DNA from: Ralstonia sp. A12
GTDB lineage: Bacteria; Pseudomonadota; Gammaproteobacteria; Burkholderiales; Burkholderiaceae
DNA length: 64,000 bases
Direction of reading: 5' to 3'
NCBI RefSeq assembly: GCF_000801955.1
Contig: NZ_JSZO01000028.1
Location: 272,687 to 336,686 of the forward strand
In this document: positions 21,477-33,395 of the stretch, piece by piece
How positions within the stretch are numbered: position 1 is the first letter of the stretch
Layout: every line of letters begins with the position of its first letter
Position numbers and translations under genes: made by a program
The notes under the pieces: generated by a model
What the model was told of the DNA's origin: nothing
The model's database searches: none
The model's input: the letters and a program-made list of their open reading frames with translations, nothing else

Positions 21477-21743
21477 ATGGCAAACACCGCACAAGCACGC
21501 AAGCGCGCACGCCAAGCCGTCGTTCTGAACGCTCACAACTCGGCACTGCGTTCGCGTCTGCGCACCGCTATCAAGACCGTCCGCAAGGCCGTGGCTGGTG
21601 GCGACAAGGCTGCAGCCGCTGCTGCATTCAAGACCGCTCAAAGCACGATCGACAGCATCGCTGACAAGAAGATCGTCCACAAGAACAAGGCTGCACGCGC
21701 CAAGTCGCGTCTGTCCGCTGCCATCAAGGCAATGGCTGCCTAA
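21477..21743 (+). CDS. rpsT: 30S ribosomal protein S20
   Basis: S20, 88 residues, very basic and helical: [15 protein letters not shown] at the start, [17 protein letters not shown] in the middle and [19 protein letters not shown] at the end are standard. It binds 16S rRNA in the body of the small subunit. The open frame extends far upstream, but the ATG at 21477 gives the recognised N-terminus and normal length. A single-gene transcript is likely, between its own promoter and a strong terminator. Confidence 0.98.
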   Translation: MANTAQARKRARQAVVLNAHNSALRSRLRTAIKTVRKAVAGGDKAAAAAAFKTAQSTIDSIADKKIVHKNKAARAKSRLSAAIKAMAA

Positions 21744-21803
21744 GTTCGGGTGATGCCGGTCTAGCCGGCATGGCGTGACAGCAGTTGTCACGCGCCGGCG
21801 ATA

Positions 21804-21831
21804 AAAAAGCCTGTCTTCGGACAGGCTTTTT
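21804..21831 (+). terminator. Intrinsic terminator after rpsT
   Basis: AAGCCTGTC pairs with GACAGGCTT around a TTCG tetraloop, followed by five Ts. The UUCG-type loop makes this an especially stable hairpin. The A tract on the other side may also serve the convergent DUF3579 gene. Confidence 0.92.
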
Positions 21832-21882
21832 GCTTTGGTGCGCACGCGAGAGCGTTCGGCGCGCTGCCGTGCCGATGGCGCG

Positions 21883-22200
21883 TTATGTGGGCGCGCCTTC
21901 TTCGGGCAGGATGCAGGCTTCGACCAGTTGCAGGTTGTTGTCGTGCGCGAAGTTCAGCACGAAGTCCAGCGCCTTGGGTTCGATCTCGCGCAGGCGCTCG
22001 TCAACGAAAACGCTCTTGATGCCGCCCGACATGACGGGGCGCACAAAGGGGGAGTAGGTCAGGCGGGGGTCCCCAGTGTCACCGGCGGGGCGGAACTGCG
22101 CCATCACGCCGCACAGCCGGTCGGCCCAGTCGCTCGGGCGGAAGGTCTTTCCGTCACGGGTGACGCCCTGGATAAAGAATTGGCGAGGGTAGGCTGCCAT
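21883..22200 (-). CDS. DUF3579 domain-containing protein
   Basis: A 105-residue soluble protein from the ATG at 22200 (MAAYPRQFFIQGVTRDGKTFRPSDWADRLCGV). I recognise it as the DUF3579 family, found next to argF in many betaproteobacteria; no function is known. Conserved features are FRPSDWAERL-like and VRPVMSGGIKSVFVDERL segments followed by FVLNFAHDNNLQ. It is divergent from argF across a 379-base gap. Confidence 0.85.
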   Translation of the reverse strand: MAAYPRQFFIQGVTRDGKTFRPSDWADRLCGVMAQFRPAGDTGDPRLTYSPFVRPVMSGGIKSVFVDERLREIEPKALDFVLNFAHDNNLQLVEACILPEEGAPT

Positions 22201-22579
22201 GGACTGCTTGGGGCTTGTGGAGATTTGCAAACGGCTTCGACCGTGCGGGTGCCGCAACGTTCGAACGGGGTGCACTTGTGGTGCAGATGATGCGCTTGTC
22301 TGGTTGCGAACGCGTGAACCAACTGAGCCGATTTGCGGCGCTGGTTTGCGGGTCGATTGCAGACGATCTGGGCATCCAGAACAGCCAGTATTATATCTTA
22401 TATAAGACTTTCATCGGCCTTTCACCGGTGCCTTTATGGTAGCGCCGGCCGGCCGGCTGGAACTCGCCAAACCGGCGGTGATCCCGTATGATGGGCTGAA
22501 TCTTCAACAGACAAGGCGGCTAGGGCGGCGTGCTACGGGACTTCCCGGTGCGTCATCTGCGGGCCGCCTTCGTTGTTTT
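22201..22579. other. DUF3579-argF divergent intergenic region
   Basis: This 379-base gap contains an AT-rich patch near 22390-22412 with the palindrome listed separately. A short open frame runs in from upstream of argF but has no recognisable protein character. No RNA gene is seen. Confidence 0.55.
22396..22407. promoter_or_regulatory. Perfect palindrome TCTTATATAAGA upstream of argF
   Basis: TCTTATATAAGA is perfectly self-complementary in an AT-rich pocket inside otherwise GC-rich DNA, 173 bases before argF and 196 before the DUF3579 gene. This has the look of a transcription-factor operator (GntR-type sites of this shape are known). It does not look like an E. coli Arg box. Confidence 0.5.
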
Positions 22580-23506
22580 ATGAACCCACCAAGCTCGATC
22601 AAGCACTACCTGCAGTTCAAGGACTTTTCGCTGGAAGAGTACGAGTACCTGCTGGACCGTTCCAAGATCCTCAAGGCCAAGTTCAAGAACTACGAGACGT
22701 GGCACCCGCTGCACGATCGCACGCTGGCCATGATTTTCGAGAAGAATTCCACGCGAACGCGCCTGTCGTTCGAAGCCGGCATCCACCAGCTCGGCGGCCA
22801 CGCGGTCTTTCTCAACACGCGCGATTCCCAACTGGGCCGCGGCGAGCCGATCGAAGACGCGGCGCAGGTCATCTCCCGCATGACCGACATCATCATGATC
22901 CGCACCTTTGGGCAGGAGATCATTGAGCGCTTTGCCGCGCATTCGCGCGTGCCGGTCATCAACGGGCTGACCAACGAATACCACCCGTGCCAGGTGCTGG
23001 CCGACATCTTCACCTTCATCGAGCAGCGCGGTCCGATCAAGGGCAAGACCGTCACCTGGGTGGGCGACGCCAACAACATGGCGTACACGTGGATCCAGGC
23101 GGCTGAGATTCTCGGCTTCAACTTCCATTTCTCGGCGCCGAAGGGCTATCAACTTGATCCGGCTATGGTGGCCGATTCCGCCCGCCCGTTCGTGCACGTG
23201 TTCGAAAGCCCGCTGGAAGCCTGCGACGGCGCCCACCTGGTGACCACCGACGTGTGGACCAGCATGGGCTACGAAGCCGAGAACGAAGCGCGCAAGAAGG
23301 CCTTCGGTGACTGGATGGTCACCGAGGCGATGATGCAGCGCGCGCAGCCCGATGCATTGTTCATGCACTGCCTGCCCGCGCACCGCGGCGAGGAAGTCGA
23401 AGCAGCAGTCATCGACGGCAAGCAGAGCGTCGTGTGGGACGAAGCGGAAAACCGCCTGCACGTGCAGAAGGCGCTGATGGAATACCTGCTCTGCGGGCGC
23501 TACTGA
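22580..23506 (+). CDS. argF: Ornithine carbamoyltransferase
   Basis: ArgF, 308 residues from the ATG at 22580. It makes citrulline from ornithine and carbamoyl phosphate in arginine synthesis. The carbamoyl-phosphate motif STRTRLSFEAG, the HPCQVLADIFTF motif and the ornithine-binding HCLPAHRGEEV motif are intact, with DANNMAYTWIQAAEILGF between them. Its neighbour argG, encoding the next enzyme, is convergent and separated by a shared terminator. Confidence 0.98.
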   Translation: MNPPSSIKHYLQFKDFSLEEYEYLLDRSKILKAKFKNYETWHPLHDRTLAMIFEKNSTRTRLSFEAGIHQLGGHAVFLNTRDSQLGRGEPIEDAAQVISRMTDIIMIRTFGQEIIERFAAHSRVPVINGLTNEYHPCQVLADIFTFIEQRGPIKGKTVTWVGDANNMAYTWIQAAEILGFNFHFSAPKGYQLDPAMVADSARPFVHVFESPLEACDGAHLVTTDVWTSMGYEAENEARKKAFGDWMVTEAMMQRAQPDALFMHCLPAHRGEEVEAAVIDGKQSVVWDEAENRLHVQKALMEYLLCGRY

Positions 23507-23531
23507 GAGCCGCAGCTAAGTCAGACGCCAT

Positions 23532-23570
23532 AAAAAAGGCCGCTCCGATTGACGTCGGAGCGGCCTTTTT
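23532..23570. terminator. Bidirectional terminator between argF and argG
   Basis: AAAAAAGGCCGCTCCGA pairs with TCGGAGCGGCCTTTTT around a TTGACG loop. T tracts exist in both orientations, so it ends both convergent genes. Confidence 0.93.
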
Positions 23571-23589
23571 GCCTTGAAGCGGCAGACAG

Positions 23590-24966
<1,377 letters not shown>

Positions 24967-25284
24967 TTAGGCGTAGTGGCAGATGTAGTGGTAGGCCTCG
25001 GTCACGCGAATGTCGAACTTCGAGTTGGCCGGAACGTGGAAGCTTTCGCCTGCGCCGGAAGTCTTCCACTCGTCGGTGCCGTCGAGCTTGTATTCGCAGG
25101 CGCCGCCCACGCATTCCATGATCTCGGCGGCGGCCGTGCCGAAGGTCAGCGTGGCAGGCAGCACCACGCCCACGGACTTCTTGGTGCCGTCGGGCAGGGT
25201 AAAGCCGTGGCTGACGCACTTTCCGTCAAAGTACACATTGGCCTTGGTGGTCAGGCGGACGCCGTCAAAGGATTCGGTGGTCAT
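24967..25284 (-). CDS. ppnP: Pyrimidine/purine nucleoside phosphorylase
   Basis: PpnP (formerly DUF1255/YaiE), 105 residues, a small cupin. The family catalyses phosphorolysis of several nucleosides to base and ribose-1-phosphate. Characteristic segments are VYFDGKCVSHGFTLPDGTKKSVGVVLP and FGTAAAEIMECVGG, then ESFHVPANSKFDIRV with the final YHYICHYA. It sits directly upstream of argG. Confidence 0.93.
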   Translation of the reverse strand: MTTESFDGVRLTTKANVYFDGKCVSHGFTLPDGTKKSVGVVLPATLTFGTAAAEIMECVGGACEYKLDGTDEWKTSGAGESFHVPANSKFDIRVTEAYHYICHYA

Positions 25285-25479
25285 GAAAAGGTCGCGAAAG
25301 GCGTGGTCTTAGGGTCAAACCAGCCATTTTAGGCCATCTGGACGCGCGCGGGCCGCCCTCCGCCCCCAATTGCACAGATTGCCCCTGCCGCGTGTGGAGC
25401 CCCCGCCACGGCGCGGAAACCGGTATCGTTCGCTGATCCAATAAGCGCCGCTGGGCGCGCCAGCTTCCCGGGGGAAGGC

Positions 25480-26532
25480 ATGCAGAAGCCGCACGGCACC
25501 AAGCACATCAATCTCGCGCTGCAGGGCGGCGGCGCGCACGGGGCGTTCACCTGGGGCGTGCTGGACGCGCTGCTCGAAGATGGGCGCCTGTCGTTCGAAG
25601 GCCTGAGCGGCACGAGCGCTGGTTCGATGAACGCGGTGGTGATGCTCGATGGTTTGCTCGAAGGCGGGCCGGAACGGGCACGCGAAAAGCTGCATGCGTT
25701 CTGGCTGGCGGTGTCGACGGCCGGCTCGCCGTTCTCCACCGTGGGCGAGAACGCCAAGGCGCTGCTCTCAGGCAAGCCGTTGTTTCCCGATAGCTGGCCG
25801 GTGGCCGACTGGATGCGCATGTGGGATAGCTGGATCAGCGTTACCTCGCAGGGCACGCATTACAACCCACTGCGTGATCTGCTCGCCAACCACGTCGATT
25901 TTGACCGGCTGCGCGCCTGCCCCAATACCAAGCTGTTCCTGGCCGCTACCGACGTCAACACGGGCAATGTGCGCGTGTTCAATACGCCGGAGATCAATGC
26001 CGAGGTCGTCCTGGCCTCCGCCTGCCTGCCATATCTGTACCCGGCCATCGAGATCCACCGCCACCACTACTGGGACGGCGGTTACATGGGCAACCCGGTG
26101 CTGTTCCCATTCTTCTACGAGACCAAGACGCAGGACATCCTGCTCGTGCACGTGAACCCGATCGTGCGCAAGGAGGTGCCTGACCAGCCGCACGAAGTGA
26201 TGGAGCGCCTGAACGAGATCACCTTCAACGCATCGTTGCTGCGCGAGATGCGCGCCATCGCTTTCGTGCAGAAGCTGATTGCGGAGGACTGGCTCAAGCC
26301 CGAATACCGCGATCGCCTGAAATACATCTACCTGCACGCCATCCGCGCGGACAAGCCGCTGGGCGACCTGTCGTCATCGACCAAGCTGGTGACGGACTGG
26401 AGCTTCCTGACCATGCTCAAGGAGCGCGGCCGGCATGAGGGCAAGGCGTGGCTGCGCAAGCATTTCGACGATGTTGGCAAGAAGGGGACCGTCGACATCC
26501 AGAAGGAATACCTGCGCGGCGAAGAGGTCTAG
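25480..26532 (+). CDS. Patatin-like phospholipase family protein
   Basis: A 350-residue patatin-type hydrolase. The oxyanion-hole motif is LALQGGGAHGAFTWG (residues 11-25), the nucleophile elbow GTSAGSMNA (GxSxG) and the catalytic Asp in YWDGGYMGNP (DGG). This Ser-Asp dyad cleaves acyl esters of lipids. There is no signal peptide, so it is probably cytoplasmic. The start lies after GGGGGAAGG. The stop is only four bases from the end of the convergent murB gene. Confidence 0.92.
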   Translation: MQKPHGTKHINLALQGGGAHGAFTWGVLDALLEDGRLSFEGLSGTSAGSMNAVVMLDGLLEGGPERAREKLHAFWLAVSTAGSPFSTVGENAKALLSGKPLFPDSWPVADWMRMWDSWISVTSQGTHYNPLRDLLANHVDFDRLRACPNTKLFLAATDVNTGNVRVFNTPEINAEVVLASACLPYLYPAIEIHRHHYWDGGYMGNPVLFPFFYETKTQDILLVHVNPIVRKEVPDQPHEVMERLNEITFNASLLREMRAIAFVQKLIAEDWLKPEYRDRLKYIYLHAIRADKPLGDLSSSTKLVTDWSFLTMLKERGRHEGKAWLRKHFDDVGKKGTVDIQKEYLRGEEV

Positions 26533-26536
26533 GCGA

Positions 26537-27565
26537 TCAGATGACGATGGGTTCGGGCTCGATGCGCACGCCAAAGCGGGCGTAGACCGTGTCCTGAATC
26601 TCACGCGCCAGCGTCATCAACTGCACGGCGCTGCCGCCACCGCGATGCACCAGCACCAGCGCCTGCTTTTCATACACACCCACCGCGCCGCTCTGCCTGC
26701 CTTTGAAACCGCACTGGTCGATCAGCCAGCCGGCGGCGAGCTTGTAGGTGCCGTCCGGCTGTACATAGCCGACCAGATTCGGGAAGCGCTCGATCAGCGC
26801 ACCGCGCGCAGCAGCATCGACGATGGGATTCTTGAAGAAGCTGCCCGCGTTGCCGATCTCAGCCGGGTCCGGCAGCTTGCGGCGGCGGATGGCGACCACC
26901 GCGTCGAAGATGTTTTGCGCAGTCGGCGTTGCGATGTTCTGTGCGCCCAGCTCGCGGGCGAGTTCTGCGTAGTGCGTGTCGGGTTGCCAGTCGACGGGCA
27001 AGGCGAAGGTGACCTCGGTGATGACGTAGCGATCAACGCCCGCCCGCTTGAAGAGGCTGTCGCGATAACCGAAGGCGCAGTCGGTGGCGGTGAGTGTGAC
27101 GAACTCGCCGGCGTGGCGGTCGTAGGCGCGCAGGGAATGGAAGCGGTCCTTGATCTCGACGCCGTATGCGCCGACGTTCTGGATGGGGGCGGCGCCCACG
27201 GTGCCGGGAATCAGCGCGAGATTTTCCAGCCCAGGCAAGCCATTGGCGACGGTGTGTGCCACCAGGCCGTGCCACGATTCGCCGCCGCCGGCCGTGACGG
27301 TGTGGAATTCGTGGCCATCAATCGTTTCCCGGCCGGTGGTGATGCCCGGAATCTCCATCAACAGCACCAGACCGTCAAAGCCCCGCGTGAGCACGACGTT
27401 GCTGCCGCCACCGAGCACCAGCACGGGCAAGCCCTGGACACGCGGGTCGGCCAGCGCGGCCGGGACGTCCTCCGGCGAGCGCACGTGTGCGGCATAGCGG
27501 GCGGTGGCCTCAAAACGGAACGTGTTGTGCCGGCCTAGGGGATAATGCGTGTCGAGCAACGCCAT
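26537..27565 (-). CDS. murB: UDP-N-acetylenolpyruvoylglucosamine reductase
   Basis: MurB, 342 residues from the ATG at 27565, type I (E. coli-like). It reduces enolpyruvyl-UDP-GlcNAc to UDP-MurNAc with FAD and NADPH for peptidoglycan synthesis. FAD-binding LVLGGGSNVVLTRGFDGLV, LALIPGTVGAAPIQNVGAYG and the catalytic region GNAGSFFKNPIV (Ser proton donor) are present. It is divergent from the YajQ-family gene 106 bases away. Confidence 0.97.
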   Translation of the reverse strand: MALLDTHYPLGRHNTFRFEATARYAAHVRSPEDVPAALADPRVQGLPVLVLGGGSNVVLTRGFDGLVLLMEIPGITTGRETIDGHEFHTVTAGGGESWHGLVAHTVANGLPGLENLALIPGTVGAAPIQNVGAYGVEIKDRFHSLRAYDRHAGEFVTLTATDCAFGYRDSLFKRAGVDRYVITEVTFALPVDWQPDTHYAELARELGAQNIATPTAQNIFDAVVAIRRRKLPDPAEIGNAGSFFKNPIVDAAARGALIERFPNLVGYVQPDGTYKLAAGWLIDQCGFKGRQSGAVGVYEKQALVLVHRGGGSAVQLMTLAREIQDTVYARFGVRIEPEPIVI

Positions 27566-27671
27566 GGCGCCAAATCTGCTGGGAAAGCCGAGATTATAGA
27601 AGCCATGGCGCACGCGGCACCCGCAGCAGGGCGCCGCAGCAACCCGAATTCAAGTCTGTAAGGAGAACACG

Positions 27672-28157
27672 ATGCCGTCGTTTGACGTGGTATGCGAAGC
27701 CAACATGGTGGAAGTGAAGAACGCCGTGGAACAGGCCAACAAGGAGATTTCGACGCGATTCGATTTCAAGGGCTCGGACTCCCGCGTCGAGCACAAGGAG
27801 CAGGAGCTGACCCTGTTTGCCGATGACGATTTCAAGATCGGCCAAGTCAACGACGTGCTGATGAACAAGCTCGCCAAGCGCAATGTTGACGTGCGCTTCC
27901 TGGACTACCAGGACAAGCAGAAGATCGGCGGCGACAAGATGAAGCAAGTCGTCAAAATCAAGAAGGGCGTGTCGGGCGATCTGGCCAAGAAGATCGTCAA
28001 GACGATCAAGGACAGCAAGATCAAGGTGCAGGCCAGCATTCAGGGCGATGCGGTGCGTGTGACCGGCGCCAAGCGCGATGATCTGCAAAGCGTGATCGCC
28101 ATGCTGCGCAAGGACGTGAGCGATACGCCGCTGGATTTCAATAACTTCCGCGACTGA
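27672..28157 (+). CDS. YajQ family nucleotide-binding protein
   Basis: A 161-residue YajQ protein: [19 protein letters not shown] at the start, [19 protein letters not shown] and [28 protein letters not shown] are family blocks, forming two ferredoxin-like domains. In Xanthomonas and Pseudomonas members bind cyclic di-GMP and influence gene expression; that role is not shown here. AAGGAGA lies at 27660-27666, well placed before the ATG. Confidence 0.95.
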   Translation: MPSFDVVCEANMVEVKNAVEQANKEISTRFDFKGSDSRVEHKEQELTLFADDDFKIGQVNDVLMNKLAKRNVDVRFLDYQDKQKIGGDKMKQVVKIKKGVSGDLAKKIVKTIKDSKIKVQASIQGDAVRVTGAKRDDLQSVIAMLRKDVSDTPLDFNNFRD

Positions 28158-28175
28158 GCTGAGTACTGCTCAAAC

Positions 28176-28206
28176 AAAAACGCCCCGCATCAACGGGGCG
28201 TTTTGT
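28176..28206. terminator. Bidirectional terminator between yajQ-like gene and aspA
   Basis: AAAACGCCCCG pairs with CGGGGCGTTTT around a CATCAA loop, followed by a T-rich run; the A tract gives the same on the minus strand for aspA. Confidence 0.92.
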
Positions 28207-28219
28207 TTTGCTGCGGGGA

Positions 28220-29626
<1,407 letters not shown>

Positions 29627-29670
29627 GGCTGGTGTGTCTCAGAGTGGGGTTGTTGTGTGCCGAATTCACC

Positions 29671-29700
29671 AAAAGAAATGGCCCGCAATGAACGCGGGCC
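29671..29700 (-). terminator. Possible terminator downstream of aac (distal)
   Basis: GGCCCGC and GCGGGCC flank a seven-base loop; on the minus strand the stem is followed by ATTTCTTTT. It lies between the acylase gene and the aspA promoter region. Confidence 0.6.
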
Positions 29701-29798
29701 AGCTCAGGTGATAGCGCAAATATCTCCGCTCTTCTGTGGAGAATTGCTGAGACTTATTCGGGCCGAGGCGAATCGTCCTCATGCGCGGCAAAAGGACG

Positions 29799-29821
29799 CG
29801 TCCCCGCGTTGCCCGGGGACG
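29799..29821 (-). terminator. Hairpin immediately after aac
   Basis: CGTCCCCG and CGGGGACG pair around a seven-base loop, 15 bases past the aac stop codon. The minus-strand tail CGTCCTTTTGC has a short T run, so termination here may be partial, with the second hairpin as backup. Confidence 0.5.
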
Positions 29822-29835
29822 ACTCACTCAACCCA

Positions 29836-32220
29836 TCACTGCGACAGCTTGGTTACCTTCAGCGCCGGGTCAGCGGCGATGGCGGCGTCGGAGAACGGCA
29901 GCCGGTTCCAGCGCTTGGCCGAGAACTCACGCATCTGGTCGAACGCATGCGGCGAGGCCGGATCGCTCGATTCGCCGTAGGTCAGGAGGGCTTCTGCTAC
30001 CGGGCCCTGGTCGTCGAACGTGACGGTCTGGATGTAGCTGGTGCCGAAGTACACCTGCATCCCCTTCGGCCCGATCGGCGTGCTTTGCAGCTTGTTGAGG
30101 ACGCCTTCGTACTCCTCGCCGCCATGCAGGGCGATGCCGCCGCCCGGTGCGTGTGCCGCCTGTACGGTGCCGAGCGGCGCATCCAGCGCAAAGCCTGCCG
30201 TGCGGACGGCGCCCACGGCATCCTTCAGTGCCTTGAACACGGCGGTGCGCACGGTTGCATCGCTCATGCGCAGGCTGCGCGGCGTGTGGATCGGGTCAGC
30301 CGGGTTGAAGGCGACGGCGTAGACGTGCGGGATGTCCTTGGCGCGCATCCAGAACTCGCGGAACAGATGCGCGGCGCGGGCGTCGGCGTTGCTCGTGAGG
30401 TTCCACTGCGCGAGGGCGGCACAGCCGTCGCGCACATCGGCGTCGAGATTGGGCGTGGCTTTGCACGCGGCCAGCAGATCGTCGCGCACGAGATGGCCGG
30501 CGAGGTTGGCATCGCGGAAGATCATCGCCTGCAGGTTCGGCAGGTTGACCTTGTTGCCGGGCAGGCCATCGGTGCCGCTCAGACGACGGTCGATCTCGAT
30601 CAGGCCGATGCGGGTGCGCAGGCGCTGCGGCACGTCGACCGAGCCCATCACCGGTGAGAAGCCGGTCATCTTCTGCGCCGGGTTGCTCAGCCACGAGCTG
30701 TCGTTGCTGTTGGCGACGTAGTCATCGCGCTCCAGCACCGGCATGCGTGCAGGTGCCACCAGGCCCGGCACCGGCGATGCCGGATCGACCTGCCAGTCGC
30801 ACGCGCTGCGCGAGCCGTCGAGCAGCACCAGCCCCACGCCCTTGAACAGCTTGTCGGCCAGCGGCGACGGCGCGCAGCGCTTGAGCGCTTCAGTCGAGAC
30901 GTCCGGCGTGGTCGACACGTCAGCAAACATCGCACGGCCGTTGCGGTCGGTGGCAATCGTGTTGACCCAGGGGATGCCGAGATTGCCGATCGCCTGGCGG
31001 ATGCCCGCTACGTCCTTCGCCTGCGCGATGTGCAGCCACGTGTCGATCGAGCGTGTGTTGTTGCGGTTGGCATCACGCAGTGTGTAGGCCTTTTGCGTGG
31101 TCCACGGCATGCCGCCTGCGGGCATCGACAGCACGGGGCCGTACACCGTGTTGTAGAACGTGTGCGTGCGGCGCTCGATGCGGCCGTCCGGCTGCTTCAC
31201 GTCAAAGGCCACGGTGCGCGTGGTCATCTTGTGCGGCGTGCCGTCGATCAGGTACGTGGTCGAATCGCCCTCGGCGAGCTTCAGCTCGAACACCGTGAAG
31301 CGGCGGCCGGTGGAGACGGTATGCGTCCACGCCACGTCTTTGTTGAAACCGATGCTGACGACCGGGAAGGCGGCAATCGACGCGCCCATCACGTCCAGCT
31401 TGCCCGGCACCGTCAGGTGGACCTGATAGAAGCGGTTGGTGGTCGTCCACGGGAAGTGCGGGTTGCCGAGCAGCACACCGTGGCCGTTGTCGGTGGCACC
31501 TTTGCCGAAGGCCCAGCCGTTCGAGCCGATCGGCATGTCGCGCAGTTGCAGGTCGCGGTCGAGCGCGGCCGTGTCGATGGCGTGCGGCGGGATCGTCAGG
31601 TTCGACACCGGTGCACCGCCCGGCGGCTGCGCAGCAACGATGCTCTGCAGCATGGCACCAGCGCTGGCCTGGATGGCTTTCTCTTCGCCCATCAGCATCA
31701 TGTCGCCCAGCGTGAGCGGGCGTACCCAGGCCGCGTTACGGCACGCGGACGGGCGGTCAGCCGGCGGCGTGTCTTTCAGATAGCGGTTGTAGCCCGCGAT
31801 GTAGCCGCGCAGCAGCTCGCGCGCTTCCGGCGACATCTGCGCGTAACCGGCGCGCAGGCCGGCTTCATCAAACGCGCCCTTGAAGAACGCATCCGACTGC
31901 GTATTCGGGATCGGCTTGAACGACACGGTTACGGTGCCTTCCGGCCCGAAAGTCTTCGAGCGCTCGCCGTTGACGGTAATGACCTGGTCGGCCAGCAGGC
32001 AGACGTTGTCCTGCGCATAGGCATAGGCCATGCCGAAGCCGAGGCTGGCGTAGTCGTTGGCGCGGACGTGCGGAATGCCGAAGCGGGTGCGGCTGATCTG
32101 GGCCGAGAGGCCGGTGTCCGACGGCGTGGCCCAGCCACTGTCAGCGGTGCTTGCGCAGCCAGCCAGCGCCGCAAGCGCGGCCATGGCGAGCGTGCCGCGC
32201 AGTGTGAATCCCTGCGTCAT
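29836..32220 (-). CDS. aac: Penicillin acylase family protein, aculeacin/AHL acylase type
   Basis: A 794-residue Ntn-hydrolase precursor from the ATG at 32220. It begins with a lipoprotein-like signal (MAALAALAGCAST). The alpha chain is followed by the self-cleavage site GSNGWAFG, where Ser becomes the N-terminal nucleophile of the beta chain; LLGNPHFPWTTTNRFYQVHL and the oxyanion region follow. The size equals that of Ralstonia Aac, reported to cleave the acyl chain of long-chain acyl-homoserine lactones and aculeacin A. It is divergent from an AraC-type regulator. Exact substrates in this organism are inferred. Confidence 0.88.
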   Translation of the reverse strand: MTQGFTLRGTLAMAALAALAGCASTADSGWATPSDTGLSAQISRTRFGIPHVRANDYASLGFGMAYAYAQDNVCLLADQVITVNGERSKTFGPEGTVTVSFKPIPNTQSDAFFKGAFDEAGLRAGYAQMSPEARELLRGYIAGYNRYLKDTPPADRPSACRNAAWVRPLTLGDMMLMGEEKAIQASAGAMLQSIVAAQPPGGAPVSNLTIPPHAIDTAALDRDLQLRDMPIGSNGWAFGKGATDNGHGVLLGNPHFPWTTTNRFYQVHLTVPGKLDVMGASIAAFPVVSIGFNKDVAWTHTVSTGRRFTVFELKLAEGDSTTYLIDGTPHKMTTRTVAFDVKQPDGRIERRTHTFYNTVYGPVLSMPAGGMPWTTQKAYTLRDANRNNTRSIDTWLHIAQAKDVAGIRQAIGNLGIPWVNTIATDRNGRAMFADVSTTPDVSTEALKRCAPSPLADKLFKGVGLVLLDGSRSACDWQVDPASPVPGLVAPARMPVLERDDYVANSNDSSWLSNPAQKMTGFSPVMGSVDVPQRLRTRIGLIEIDRRLSGTDGLPGNKVNLPNLQAMIFRDANLAGHLVRDDLLAACKATPNLDADVRDGCAALAQWNLTSNADARAAHLFREFWMRAKDIPHVYAVAFNPADPIHTPRSLRMSDATVRTAVFKALKDAVGAVRTAGFALDAPLGTVQAAHAPGGGIALHGGEEYEGVLNKLQSTPIGPKGMQVYFGTSYIQTVTFDDQGPVAEALLTYGESSDPASPHAFDQMREFSAKRWNRLPFSDAAIAADPALKVTKLSQ

Positions 32221-32371
32221 GCGTTGTCTCCTGATGTTGTTATCAGCGGCCGCGTCTGTGCGCAGCCACCGCTGCATCGTCAATCGGACGGGTCTTATCT
32301 GAAAGAGGTATTCCCGCCAGAGTTAGGGTTGATCCCGCCACGTAGATTGCCGCCCATGCCTATACTGCGGC

Positions 32372-33388
32372 ATGCCCAATATCGACTTGTTGACCTTTCC
32401 CGATGCCGGTTTTTCCACGCTGGCAACCGCTGCTGACACGCTGGGCGTGGCGAATGCGCTGGCATCCATGCAGGCTGGCAAGCGGGCTAATGCCGCCAAG
32501 GCGCCGGTGTTTGGCTGGCGACTCGTCGCGCGGGATCCAGTTCGTTGGCGGGCCGCAGCAGAAGCGCTTGCCAGCCGCTGCGATGCGTTGCCGGAAGACG
32601 ATGGTGCGCTTGGCGACGCGCTGATTGTTCCGCCGCTGCACTTCGACCATATCGGCACGCTGGAGCAGCGCCTGGCCTTGCTGGAGGTGGAGCGCGCCGC
32701 GATCCGCCGCTATCTGGCGGCGGGGCGGCTTGTGGCTTCGTCTTTTACGGGCGTGGCGATGCTGGCCGATGTGCTGCCAGCCGGGCAACGCTTGACGGTG
32801 ACCTGGCTCATCGCCGGCTGGGTTCAGGGCAATTTCCCACACCTGAAGGTGGCGCCGGCACAGGCCATCGTCAGCAGCGGCAACGTGATCACCGCGCGGG
32901 CGATGGAGCATGGTGTGGCGCTGATGCATCGTGTAGTGGGGCGGCTGTCCGACGCACGGCTCGCCCGCACGCTGGCGAATACGGCGCTCGACCACCCTAC
33001 GCGCGGCGAGGCCATCGGCATCTGGCTGCGCAGCAAGCCGGCCATCCGCGACAGCGTCGTGCTGCGCGCGCGGCGCTACCTGCAGCAGCATCTGCACGAA
33101 CCGTTTGATCTGGGGAAACTCGCTGCCGCCGCCTCGACCAGCGAGCGGACGCTGCTGCGGCATTTCGCGAAAACGGTGGGGACGTCACCGCTGCAATTGC
33201 TGCATCGGCTGCGCGTGGAGCGCGCGTGTCACCTGTTGGAAGTTAGCACGCTGAGCCTGACGGCAATTGCCGAACAGTGCGGCTATCAGGACATGTCCGC
33301 CTTCCGGCGGTTGATCCGGCGGCACACGGGGCGGCCGCCGGGAGAACATCGACGCGCGCATTCCGTGCGCGCGGAGTTGCGGAGCTAG
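32372..33388 (+). CDS. GlxA-type AraC family transcriptional regulator
   Basis: A 338-residue protein with an N-terminal DJ-1/PfpI-like domain (MPNIDLLTFPDAGFSTLATAA through about residue 190) and a C-terminal AraC domain: FDLGKLAAAASTSERTLLRHF is the first helix-turn-helix and LSLTAIAEQCGYQDMSAFRRLI the second. Regulators of this type sense small amides, amines or related metabolites. It is divergent from the acylase gene with 151 bases between starts, so acylase control is plausible. It ends eight bases from convergent plsY. Confidence 0.92.
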   Translation: MPNIDLLTFPDAGFSTLATAADTLGVANALASMQAGKRANAAKAPVFGWRLVARDPVRWRAAAEALASRCDALPEDDGALGDALIVPPLHFDHIGTLEQRLALLEVERAAIRRYLAAGRLVASSFTGVAMLADVLPAGQRLTVTWLIAGWVQGNFPHLKVAPAQAIVSSGNVITARAMEHGVALMHRVVGRLSDARLARTLANTALDHPTRGEAIGIWLRSKPAIRDSVVLRARRYLQQHLHEPFDLGKLAAAASTSERTLLRHFAKTVGTSPLQLLHRLRVERACHLLEVSTLSLTAIAEQCGYQDMSAFRRLIRRHTGRPPGEHRRAHSVRAELRS

Positions 33389-33395
33389 TGCCGAG

